Shown here: one piece after another, positions 35,720 to 46,366 of the stretch | How positions within the stretch are numbered: the first letter of the stretch is position 1 | How the letters are laid out: every line of letters starts with the position of its first letter | Source: Epiperipatus broadwayi | Lineage: Eukaryota > Onychophora > Udeonychophora > Euonychophora > Peripatidae | Direction of reading: 5' to 3' | Assembly: GCA_028023455.1 (NCBI GenBank) | Contig: JAQFVV010006255.1 | Location: 2,046,001-2,110,000, forward strand | DNA: 64,000 nucleotides | Notes under the pieces: generated by a model | Databases searched by the model: none | What the model was told of the DNA's origin: nothing | What the model saw: only the letters and a program-made list of their open reading frames with translations | Position numbers and translations under genes: made by a program

Positions 35720-36462
35720 TGTAGTGCATCCACCACCTTTAACAAGCTAATTAAGATTTCTTTTTGATACATTATTATTTTTTATTATATTTAAAATATT
35801 ATTATTTTATTATTTGGGATATATACGTTATTTATTAACATCTATTTTCGATTATATTTTACTTTATGTGATTATCTTTTTTTCTTCAATACCTGTGTCA
35901 GTGGATGGTACATTCAAGCTGAGGTATAGAATACCTTTGATAGTTTAACCATCAATGATAACCTATAACCAGATCGAAGCTACACAAAAGTGCAACTATG
36001 ACCATTTTTCCTGGCTACAGCACCCCTCCTTACTGTTGGGTCAAAACCTGCCATCCAAAGCACATTTTGAGAACAAGTGTCAGGTGCCATTTGCCATTAT
36101 ATTATATATAGCAGCATGGCTGGATGTTAGGCACACAAACCCAGCTCTTGAAATATACCCAGGCTTACACTCTTGATCAGCACCCCTCCTTACTGTTGGG
36201 TCAAAACCTGCCATCCAAAGCACATTTTGAGAACAAGTGTCAGGTGCCATTTGCCATTATATTATATATAGCAGCATGGCTGGATGTTAGGCACACAAAC
36301 CCAGCTCTTGAAATATACCCAGGCTTACACTCTTGATCAGGGGGTCCAGTGTGATATTACTTAACACATGAAAATATTTTATTCTCCAAATTACTGGTGA
36401 TGCAATTAAAACAGAGAGTTTAGATCAAGTAACATTTAAGCTAACAATCTTTTATTCACACA
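35720..36462 (-). repeat. 5' LTR of the gypsy element, with internal duplication
   Basis: Homologous to 31779-32342 but longer (743 bases). The extra length is a perfect 160-base tandem duplication plus about 30 bases with no match in the other LTR near 35940-35970. Confidence 0.9.
36021..36340. repeat. Perfect 160-base tandem duplication inside the LTR
   Basis: 36021-36180 and 36181-36340 are identical at every base, while the two LTRs differ at many positions. Confidence 0.97.
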
Positions 36463-37163
36463 AATACATATTTAAATAGATATAATAAACATTAACATTT
36501 GTTAATTTATATTATGAATGTCCATTGTAGTTTATTTCATTAAAAATATATTTGTCTAGATAATTTATGGTTCAAAAAGTATGTTTCCTAGGTTTTACTA
36601 TGTTGAGATGACACATTTAGATTGGTCTTGATTTCTAATTGGTTGGCCTTTTGGTCTCCATCAATCGCTTCATGGCTTTTCTTCCATTCTTTGGATGGAC
36701 AATGGGAGAGAGAGTATGTGGCAGCGTCTAGATCACTATTTAGGCATTGTTTCCAGGTGAGAACAGTTGATGGAACTGAGGACTCAGGGCATGAAGACCA
36801 GTTGAACACTCCAAAGGTTTTCTACCAATGCATGTTGCTAGCTTCTGCAGCCTTTTCATTTTTATTTCTCCCACAGCTAAGGGTATCTCCTCAGTGACAA
36901 ATGGGTCAATGAATTGATGAACTGGAAACTTGAAATTTGAAACATTGAACTGAAACCTTTGAAAAACTCTGGTCCACTACTAGATAACTAAGCTGTCTTT
37001 TTATACCTAACTCTCCCATTGTTTTTTTTTTTCATGACTTTAATCTGATTTCATTTTATTTATCTAAACTTTAGTAGATTCATCTAACATTTTATTGACC
37101 AGGAATCTTTCAAAATTATTTGCATTCCCATCAATGAGATAGTTTACAAAAGTTTCTTTTAGA
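36463..37163. other. Unassigned stretch, partly less AT-rich
   Basis: Between the gypsy LTR and transposon C. Bases 36600-36900 stand out as richer in G and C and are open on both strands (36622-36897 on +, 36588-36809 on -). I do not recognise either peptide; a fragment of a gene, pseudogene or unknown repeat is possible. Confidence 0.3.
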
Positions 37164-37171
37164 AATTAATT

Positions 37172-38309
37172 GCTACTAGTACATATAATATACTCCGGTG
37201 TGTGATGGTGCTGGTTTTTGCCCAATGCACATCAATATGCCATTTTAGCAGCCTACTTTATGGCTAACACTACAAGTGTTGTTGTAGCCATATAGGCCAT
37301 TTGATGTTGATGTATTCTATGCTTTACATAATGAAATACTATGCCCATTGTATTGCAAAAGTATTCCCCAAGTGAGCGCAATTGACCTATCGCTACAGTA
37401 TGATTGGATGGTAGCTGTATATTAAGTATGCAAAACTTTTGAAATATTCATTAATGAAAAATTGTGAGAAAACTTAATCAAAGTAATAGTACAAAGTAAG
37501 AATTGTCAGCCCATCACACAGGTTTTCATACAATTTGTAATTGAACACAACTGCAAAAGGTTAGGTTGAAAATCAGAATTCAGCCGAGTTCATGAGAAAA
37601 TGCATGTTTTCACATGAATACATGCAAAAATAATACAATGGTGACTGCAAATGTAAAAAATTCATTGAAGCTAAGTGAATTACCATCTACTCTACGTGAC
37701 TGTTTATTTTTTATTTAATTTGCATCAAAATATTTATAACTTGTATTTTTTATTCAATAAATGTCCAAATTATTTCATGGGAAATTCTTGTTGTTATTTG
37801 CATAATTGAAAAGAAAACTAAACCCGCTCTCCATCAAAAAATAAACTGTAGGTTTATTAAAAACGAAATGTTTAAGGATTTCTTAAAAAGCATAAAAATT
37901 AAGCAATAATTAAAAAGCAAACCAACCCACTTCCACCATCTAAAAATAAAGAACTCTTTGGTAGCATAAATGTTTAAAAAAATATAAATATAAAAAAAAA
38001 TAAAATTAAAAAGATGATAATTAAAAAGAAAACCAACATCCCTCCACCATCTAAAACAAAGTGTTTGTTTTTTTAAAATCAAACCAATCCTTTTCCACCA
38101 TATAAAAATAAAGAACTTTTTAGTACTGTAAATGTTAAAAATATACTGTATATATAAATTTTCTAAATTTGTAAAAAATTAAAAATATAAATTTATAAAA
38201 TTTACTGTATTTTAACTGTATCTTCGTCCCAGTGAACATGTTTATTGATGTGCATTGGGTGAAAACCAGCATTATCAAGCAGTGGGAGTGTATTATATGT
38301 ACTAATATC
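37172..38309. mobile_element. Transposon C: non-autonomous, TIRs, internal degenerate repeats
   Basis: About 1.14 kb flanked by perfect AATTAATT (37164-37171 and 38310-38317). Inverted ends: left GCTACTAGTACATATAATAT; right, on the minus strand, GATATTAGTACATATAATAC. The match goes on through ACTCC and GATGGTGCTGG/GATAATGCTGG to GCCCAATGCACATCAATA. Next inward is a second hairpin (TGGCTAACACTACAAGTGTT and following). The right half contains three or four degenerate repeats of about 100 bases (CCACCATCTAAAAATAAAGA and variants at about 37830-38130). No transposase ORF. Confidence 0.82.
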
Positions 38310-38317
38310 AATTAATT

Positions 38318-40794
38318 TTATTTTAATCTTTTACATTTATTTGTTTTTAAACATTTATCTATTTTTCTTTCTATTCATAAAAAAAGTGATAGCATGTTTT
38401 AAAATCTTTCCCCACTCTATTCTTACTAAAACAGTTTTAGTTTTAAAAAAGAGACCAATCTTTCATTTTTTTTTCAAAATTATATTTTAAAATGTACTTT
38501 TAAATATATTTCTTGTTTTTCTCATATTTTTCTTTTTTTTGTAACTTATTAATTTATTTCAACACATGTAACACAGATATATACATCTGTTTTATAACAA
38601 ATACCTCTCTAGCATTATAATATATATATATATTAATTTATTTGGAACATACATATAATTCTTTCACTCTCTTCAAAGGAAACTTGTCACATGTTTTTTT
38701 TTTTTTTTTACATTAATAATCCACTTTCAAGGGTGTCATGTTAAACAATATGGCTACTTTTTTTTAAAGATGATTATCATATTGAATATTTTTTTTGAAT
38801 TTTTTTTAAAAAGATGATTATAAAAATACAACAAATTACAAAACTTCAAATTATATTAAATTTTATTTAATTACAAACTGTCATAAAGAAAATAAAAAAC
38901 ATGAAAGAATACTCGTTTCAAACACATTTTGAGATTACATCACCATTATCTTCATTTGCACATAAAGTTTCATATCGTGCCCACTCTTTTCACATAGGCG
39001 CTATTCCATAATTTTGAAAATACTTCTGTGCATCTTCTTCTGTCACTAGTAGATTCCAAATTTTAATCATTTTTGCAAAAGATTATGAATAATAATTAAC
39101 CAACAATCTGAATGAAAATGCTATGGTAAACATAAAAAAAATTATATCTATGTTTGTAACATGTCAATAGTTTGTACATTATAATATACATAAAAAAATA
39201 ATTCATTAAATGTTGTCAATGGTATTTAAAAAATAATTATTTTTTAAAGTTAACATACATTTATTTTTAATTTCTTTATATTTTTTAAACTTAACAAATA
39301 ACATATGTTCGATAAAATAATTTTGAGAAAAAAATACTAAACAAGTACTTCAACTCCACTGAAAGTGAATAATTAATCAAAATGCTCAGCAAAGAGAGCA
39401 CTGGAATTATATTGAAGTACCATTTATTCTACTTATTTCATTTTCTGACATTGTGTATTCATAATATATTTTCAATATATGCTACAAATAAATTATTATT
39501 AGTAGTATCATCATCATTTCTCATGTTTTGCAGATGTTACAGAATTTGTATGATACAACTTGTGATTTGCTTGAACAATTAATAAATGAGGATTTAAATA
39601 GAATTTACTTTGGTTATTGTTAATAATCTAATGGTCAATTGTGGTAAATTCAGGTATCTTTTATGCTATTATAAAAATTCAAATATTCCAGATATTTTTT
39701 GAAATGGCAAAGAGAAATAATAAAGATTAAATCCACTTTTCATTTAGATTTAACACTAGACTATCATCTTTGGTAGGATAAACATAAAATATATAGATAG
39801 TAAAATTTAAGTTCTTTAAATTTTGTACTTTATAAAATTAGGAATTATTTTGCCACAGAAAAATTATTGTATATTTTTATAATGTATGTTAAATTTCTTT
39901 TGGGGGGAAAAGTCTTTAAAGATTTTGCAAAATTAAAAAAAAAAAAAAATTCTAAATAAAACATTGAATTATTATACTAAATCTTTATACATTTTGTTAG
40001 GAATTTTTTGTATTGAACAATAGTTTATTGAAAATCTATTATGTAATTATTTTAAAATTTATTATTCTTTTAAGATTTTCTTTAAAAAAAAAGGAAAGTA
40101 AAAACTAGAATCCAAATTTGATTTATTTAATCAATCAATAACTTTATAACAAAACTCAAAGTTGTACTTTAATGTTACATTTTCCTAAAAAAATATACCT
40201 TATACTTCATTTACCAAATTTAAAACAAGATTAATTTTATGATATTTGTGATTTTGTGATTAACATCAAGTTATAGTTCAGATAAATTTACAATTACATG
40301 TTAATTATTTCAAATTTTGTTGTGTTCATATATGAAATTTTTATATATATGTAAATATTTATTATTTTTTAATTCCAGGTGTGATTTTTTTTTTTCACTT
40401 GGAGTTTATTATAATTGATGAATAATTAAATTAAATTATTATTATTATTATCAGCATCATCATGTTGTCTAAATCATTTTTATTTAAATGTAAATCTGTT
40501 GTCGCTGCATCTGATATGTTCTTTATAAAATAACAGCTAGTGTATTTATATTAATCTATGTATTTCTTTAGTTACTCAGTATATTTTTAGCTTGGCAAAG
40601 CAAAATTCATAAAGAAAATGTACATTTATTCAAAATGGGTTGGTTTATTGATAGTAAAAATGTTAATGCTCCCATGTTTTCTGAACTTAATTTCCAAGTA
40701 TATGATCACATTTATTTCCTGATTAGAGAGATTTCAATATTTTTCATCTGAATATTCATTGTATACAATCTCATTTTGATAAATGAAATATTTA
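38318..40794. other. AT-rich non-coding DNA
   Basis: No gene or clear repeat beyond poly-A, poly-T and TA runs. Confidence 0.4.
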
Positions 40795-41875
40795 TGTTCT
40801 AGTTGACTAGCCGCTGCATGCCACTTGATGGCTCTGTTGCTAGTCAAAAACCAGTAGATGCAACGTTACCAGGCTGATTTAAAATTTTGTTATTATTTAT
40901 TCAAAAACAAATAAATATAAGCTTTCACCTGTTTTTTTTTAGTTATATAGGGTTTTTACATTTATTTTTCTCTAAAAAAACCTTTTTTTTTTAAAAAGTG
41001 CATTTACTTTTTTTTGGGAAAACATTAGTTTCTAAATTACATTTTTAAATTACATTATACATGTCAGCACTAAGCGCTGCAATGTACAAGGAAGGGGATC
41101 GATGGTGTTGCCGATCCAAAGGATTGTCCAAAAGATGCACTACTCTGATCAAACATTTTAAATTACATTATACATGGCAGCATGTAGTGTTTGAATGTGC
41201 AGGGAGGGGGACTGCTAGTTTTGACAATCCAAAGGATCAGCCAAAACATGCGCTGCTCTGATCAAACAAATATATATATTAGAAACTTTCCGTGATGACA
41301 TTTTGAAAACTATTTAAAAAAAATTTATGAAATAACATTATTTAATAAAATTTAAGAATTCCATTTTAAAATTACTGTCTGATCAAACCAAGCTTATGCT
41401 TTTAAAAACAGCGACAAACCACAGCCAGTTTAGTGATCTCATAGCTGTTCTTGTGCAAAATTCCTTTTTCGCATGAAATTCTGTAAAATGATGCTGGAAT
41501 GTACACTTTTGCAATTTGTTTAACCTTAAAAAGATGTGTACGGAAGCCCAGCAATGGACTTACAATTATTACTATCTAAAACTGTGTCAGGTCATGTGAA
41601 AAATCATTACACTGAATGCACATGAAAAGAATTATGGCCACTTGAATTCTATACACTATCATATTATACCGTAGCTATGTGTGAAGTGTGCACTATTTGC
41701 ATAATACCGCAAAGCACAAAAGTGGGCCATAATATTTGTGTGCAATGCCATCTAGGCCTGCTTAATGGCTAATATGAACAGAACTGTTCTATAGGCCGTG
41801 TAAATGGCATATTTCTGTACTTTTGCATGGAATCAATGACATCAAGCCGTGTGTGGTGACTAATCGACGAGTACC
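40795..41875. mobile_element. Transposon D: non-autonomous, TIRs, internal tandem duplication
   Basis: About 1.08 kb. Left end TGTTCTAGTTGACTAGCCGC; right, on the minus strand, GGTACTCGTCGATTAGTCAC, both followed within 20 bases by CTTGATG. The flanks AATATTTA (40787-40794) and AATATTTT (41876-41883) agree at seven of eight bases. Inside are two tandem copies of a 113-base unit and, near the right end, a hairpin-bearing segment (GGCTAATATGAACAGAACTG and following) resembling the inner hairpin of C. No transposase ORF. Confidence 0.75.
41047..41271. repeat. Two-copy tandem repeat, period 113, within transposon D
   Basis: AAATTACATTATACATG begins at 41047 and 41160; both copies end with CTCTGATCAAACA. 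The copies are clearly diverged. An open frame at 41061-41261 across both is incidental. Confidence 0.85.
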
Positions 41876-42890
41876 AATATTTTTTTAAGTGATCTTCCAT
41901 TTGGTTTATATGATGTTATTTTGTCAGAATCATAGATCTTTGATGAGGAATAAAATTTTTATAGATCAGATGATTATATGAGTGTTATTACATCACATTT
42001 TTCTGTTCAGGAAATGTAATGATTTATATAAAACTGTTTTAAATTATATTTATTATATTTCAACATTTGCTTAATACGCGTAGTCTATATTAGTTACTTT
42101 TATTTTTTTTCATGGACATCTAGATTGCACACATGTTTCATTACAATTTTTACTGAAAAATTTGTTTCATTATTATTTAATTTATATTCATTCTCTGCAA
42201 TGTTTGTTGGTGTTATGAATATTGATTTATCAATTGAAGAGCATACTTTTATTTGTAGATACTTAGATTTATTACATAGTTATTTTTTAGCCATATAATT
42301 GTTTTTATGCACATGTGTAATACAATTTTTAAATTTCTGCTAGAGCATACATTTATTAGACTTAATCAACATTTTGCTCACAAGTTCTTATTTATATAGC
42401 CATTATGGATCATTCTGCAATTCTTCTGAAATTGTCTTTATCTTATAGTAACCTGAATAGCTATCGTATATTAATAAACTATTACATGTTAGATTGAAAA
42501 TGTTAATTACCAGTCCGAATTAAAATGATGATTTTGGATTGAATTATGTAAATATGGACTTGGAATAATTGTACTTTTTTTAATTGCTGAAGCACTTGTA
42601 ATAAATTGGCTAATATCAATAAAAAGCAGTCATTATGAGTAATGAATCAGTTATTTGAAAAAATTAATTTAGAAAACATGTAAAATATTCTGGTGATGAT
42701 TTGATTTGTTTAAAGTGACTTAATAAAGAAATTAAGTTTAATATTAAGAAAGCTAAATTGAATTATTATGTGGAATTCCTTTGAAATAAAAATACTTCTC
42801 TGAAATGCAAAACAGTTAATGCTTTAATTAAAAAATGATATTGCCAAGTTTCAGGAAAATATGTTGGAAAATAAAGTTTTGTGTATGTGT
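41876..42890. other. AT-rich non-coding DNA
   Basis: Nothing supported apart from ordinary AT-rich sequence. Confidence 0.4.
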
Positions 42891-43042
42891 GGTGGGCCAG
42901 TCACAAAACTACTAAAATCTAAAATGATAAAAATTAAAAATCACGGGAATTTTGTCACAAAAGAGGTCACTGGCCCCATATTCACAATATAGAAGCAGAA
43001 CTGGATCGAAACAAAGACAAATATCACCAAAGAGATTCTACA

Positions 43043-45253
43043 TTGATCAATACAAGAATAAATACTGAAGGACAAACTAAAAACAAGCTCAAGAAAAGTA
43101 CACAAAGTAATTATTTAGACAAAATCATGACAATTAAAAGCCAAAGCTTGGAAAAAAATAGGGAAAAAGTTACAGAATCCCAGCAGTATCCAGTCGAATC
43201 TGCTGATGAGAGCAATAATGCAGAACTAACCCTTCCAACATTTGCAGAAAAGTTAAAGAAGGGAACAAAGGCTTCCGAATGGCAGGATTTCAATACCCCA
43301 TATGCCAATGGCTGTAAAATGGAGCAGTGGGTTACGGGCCTTGAGATAAATCTAGAGCTAGTGGTAAGAGGTCATGAAATCAATCTGAACAATGCAAAGT
43401 ATGGGGAAACTAATCATGCTGGCTTCTCCCATGAGAATAAATTTGAGAATGGCTTAATATATCATAATGTTGAGTCAAGTATGAACAACTTTGATCAGGA
43501 TAGAAATAATTTAATTCCAGGAGACTTTCAACCAGTCAATGATGAATTTAATAATAGAATTCCTCAGAAATTATTTAATCCCTTTCTTAGCTTCCAGAAT
43601 CAGTATAAATACTTTAATATTGAGCACAATGAATAAAAAATGTGAACTTTTTATATTTCCAATAAATAAGCTATTTGCCTTAATCAAGGACTTAAATATC
43701 ATTGATTCAATAAGAAGGGTCTACTATCACCCTAACAAAAAATATGTCACACTAGAATTTGAGAACACTTTAGCCAAAGAAAGATTCAAAAGATCTCAAA
43801 TGTTTTTAGATGGAAAATATTTAGTGAAAATTGACCTGGAAAGACCAAGATTGATAACAGATATGGTGCGGAATTGTCATGTGGCATTTGGAAAAGATGA
43901 ATTGCAGAGATTATTAGTACAGTTTGGCTCTATTCAACAGTTCACTTTCCTAATGGAAAGAACAGCAGGGATTCAGCTGCCATCCAACAACACAATATTT
44001 ACAATGAGGTTGACTAAAGGGTATCAGTCCGCTGGATATACCATCTGTTCTTCAGCAGAATAAAAGCACGATATACATAGTAATTCGAGGAATTCAACCT
44101 CAGTGTTATGGCTGCAGGAACACTGGCCATTTAATTAGGGCCTGTCCAAAAAGATTATGCACAGAATGTGGTAAAAGCTATAGTGGATTCCACAAATGTA
44201 CAATAATATCAAGCAATCCTTCACTAATAAATCAACAATTAGAACTGGAATTACAAGAATATCATTTAAAAGATAACAAAGTGAAACCCAATAAGCTACA
44301 TTATAAGGAAAATCAAGAAACCTTGCACAGTAGATTTGAAGATGGGACAAATGCAGGTCAAGCTATAAATATGGCTGAAGAGATAAAGGAACAATCAGTG
44401 CAGGCAGAACTGACCAGCTTTGAATCAATAGAATCTGAAGGCACATTAGAAGAAATTGGTCAGTTAAAAGAAGCTAACATGTTCAGTGATATTGCACTAA
44501 GTGAGAATGATTCAACTCAAATGGGTAAAATGACACAAGGTGCAAGTTTCAAAAGGAAAAATCAGAATGGCTCTGGGTCACAAACTGATGAGCATAGTGT
44601 TGTGGGTTCAAACATTGAGCTATGTAGTGAGCAAGAGGAGAAAACTGAGGGTTTCTCAAAGAGAAAGAGAAAAAGGAAAAGAAGACGGAAGAAGCTGGCT
44701 CGACATGAGTCAGGGGATGAGATGGAAACTGAATCAGGAGGTCAGATAGTCAATGACCCAGAAGTAATGGAACATGATATCTTAAGCTCATCCCATGATC
44801 CTCAAATGTATTGTTGAATCTAAAGGGGCATGTCTTTTTTGGAAGGAGCATATATATAGCGAGAGTCAAGTAGGGCAGGTAATCTCAGAAGAGGCAGATA
44901 ATCCAGAGGAAGAAATCAATAACATAGGAGAGAAATGGAGTGATGAGGCTTGTAGTGACAGGTTCAGAAGCAAGCAAGGTGAAGTAGCACAGGTTATCTC
45001 AGAAGAGTCTGATAATCTAGCGGAAGAACTTGATAATGTGGAAGAGCAATGGAGTGATGAGGCTCATAGTGACAGTTCTGGAAGCGAGGAAGTAGATGGC
45101 TGTTCAAAGGAAATGCAGCAACAAATTAATACTAGCCCTGTATGTACTGATGAAATGGAAGAAATCACAAATGATGAAGAAATAAGCTCACAAGAGGAAA
45201 ATTTTGAAAAAGACTCGGAACAGGAAAGCGATGGAAATTCAGAAATGGTTTAA
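43043..45253 (+). pseudogene. LINE ORF1: RRM-like region, two zinc knuckles, acidic repeats
   Basis: Four frame segments join end to end: 43043-43636, about 43625-44063, about 44040-44817 and 44795-45253, so at least three single-base shifts have occurred. The first is hydrophilic. The second (FINKLFALIKDLNI-type, then VYYHPNKKYVTLEFEN, then VRNCHVAFGKDELQRLLVQF) resembles the nucleic-acid-binding region of LINE ORF1. The third carries CYGCRNTGHLIRAC and CTECGKSYSGFHKC, two knuckle-type zinc motifs, and later a basic run (KRKRKRKRRRKK) like a nuclear targeting signal. The fourth is acidic and contains two copies of a unit, GQVISEEADNPEEE...WSDEACSD and AQVISEESDNLAEE...WSDEAHSD. ORF1 proteins of this kind bind the element RNA. 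Confidence 0.7.
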
Positions 45254-45284
45254 AATATGAATTCCATAGATGTGGTTTATACAA

Positions 45285-45413
45285 AGATACGGCAACATGG
45301 ATGAAGTTTTAAGGATCTGTGAATTAAAGGACTTGTGGCAATTCAAAGACCCTTATGAATCAATGGAGAAGACTAGGATTATTGACTGTGGTGTGATCTC
45401 AAGATTTCTTTAA
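45285..45413 (+). pseudogene. Possible ORF2 endonuclease scrap
   Basis: 42 codons: GNMDEVLRICELKDLWQFKD, then PYESMEKTRIIDCGVISRFL. The 'L..L.LKDLW...P....TR.....SR' layout is like the C-terminal part of an APE endonuclease domain, but the segment is short and the identification tentative. Confidence 0.3.
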
Positions 45414-46210
45414 ACAAATGTATTTACATCATGTAATGGGTGATCAGTCATCCGCATTTTTTTTCTTAAAAAAAAAAAAAATTAGTCAAATTAATTTTAT
45501 TAAAAAAAAAAAAAAAAATTAGAAGTTTAAAGGCTGTGAAAAATGTGTTGATCTTTTTAATATATATATTTTACATATGCTTTTGAATCTATTATTGATT
45601 CTTTCTTTTGTTTGGATGTTTCTGATACTCAGTTATCACTCTTGGCTGATGCTTTAAAAAATTCATTTTTCTGACTTAGATAATTTAAATTTGACTTCAA
45701 AAATTCTCAAAATAATGTTTGTTTTTATACTGATATTCTTTCTTTAACTGCAGGCCTTTTTCTGAATGTAATGTTATAATTTCTAAAAAGGGTGATTCAT
45801 TACTTATCAGCATCCACAAACCCATTTCAACTATTTCTAAGTTATTTGAATTGGTACAAAGACAAGATGATATCATTCTTGAGTATGTATAATTGATTTC
45901 TGTATACCAGAGTGATTTTGCTGCTGGCAAGAATACCCTAAATGGCATTTGATCTTGTTCGTCATAGAATTCTTTAGCTTATTTTGCAGTACTTCAGATT
46001 TGCTCATATATAAGCATTTGAGTCATAGGAATAAGAGGATTCATTTTATTCCTGCATAAATACTATATCTTGTATTGGTGAGAAAGTATTCATTTATTAT
46101 TAACACTCGCAAAGCGTATGCACAATTAGCTTAAACGGCTGATATTTGAATGTTTGCATAATAATGTAATATATTCAAAATTATTTAACATTGTTAAAAT
46201 AAGATCACAA
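45414..46210. other. AT-rich DNA, poly-A tracts
   Basis: Begins with two poly-A runs (45467-45516), which could mark the end of a retrotransposed copy. No coding sequence recognised. Confidence 0.35.
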
Positions 46211-46223
46211 CAATCTAAATCAT

Positions 46224-46354
46224 TTTATTCCACTTTTTATTTGCATTGCTTAATTATATATACTATAATACACTGTAAGGAAGGAAATAAAATAAATCTT
46301 ATGTTAACTGCATTGTACAGTGCAATTTAAGGAGTATATGGTGTATTATAGTAT
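46224..46354. mobile_element. Small insertion with 12-base direct flanks and inner inverted repeat
   Basis: AATCTAAATCAT occurs at 46212-46223 and 46355-46366. The 131 bases between contain ACTATAATACAC and its complement GTGTATTATAGT. This looks like a short hairpin-bearing insertion with target duplication. Confidence 0.5.
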
Positions 46355-46366
46355 AATCTAAATCAT

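Larger units (their letters stand above)
31779..36462 (-). mobile_element. Ty3/gypsy LTR retrotransposon with both LTRs, integrase core missing
   Basis: Two related long terminal repeats (31779-32342 and 35720-36462) bracket about 3.4 kb of decayed gag-pol read right to left: gag, protease, reverse transcriptase, RNase H, then only the zinc finger of integrase. A purine-rich tract (AAGGGCAAGGGA on the minus strand, just right of 32342) borders the left LTR, as a polypurine tract should; on the minus strand each LTR begins TGT and ends ACA. No matching target duplication is obvious at the outer edges, and a standard tRNA primer-binding site next to the right LTR was not found. The LTRs differ at many sites, so the insertion is old. 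Confidence 0.88.
42891..45413 (+). mobile_element. Truncated LINE with zinc-knuckle ORF1
   Basis: A non-LTR retrotransposon remnant in which ORF1 is almost complete and ORF2 is reduced to a possible endonuclease scrap. A short inverted repeat (GGGCCAGTCAC at about 42893 and GTCACTGGCCCC at about 42967-42978) lies just before the first reading frame. The style, an RRM-like region followed by two zinc knuckles and an acidic tail, recalls ORF1 of Tx1/L1-like or Jockey/I-like elements. After about 45413 no further ORF2 domain was recognised. Confidence 0.65.

Noticed and set aside
45697-45948. Minus-strand ORF of 83 codons near a LINE end
   Set aside because: Checked for RT or endonuclease motifs on both strands; none convincing.
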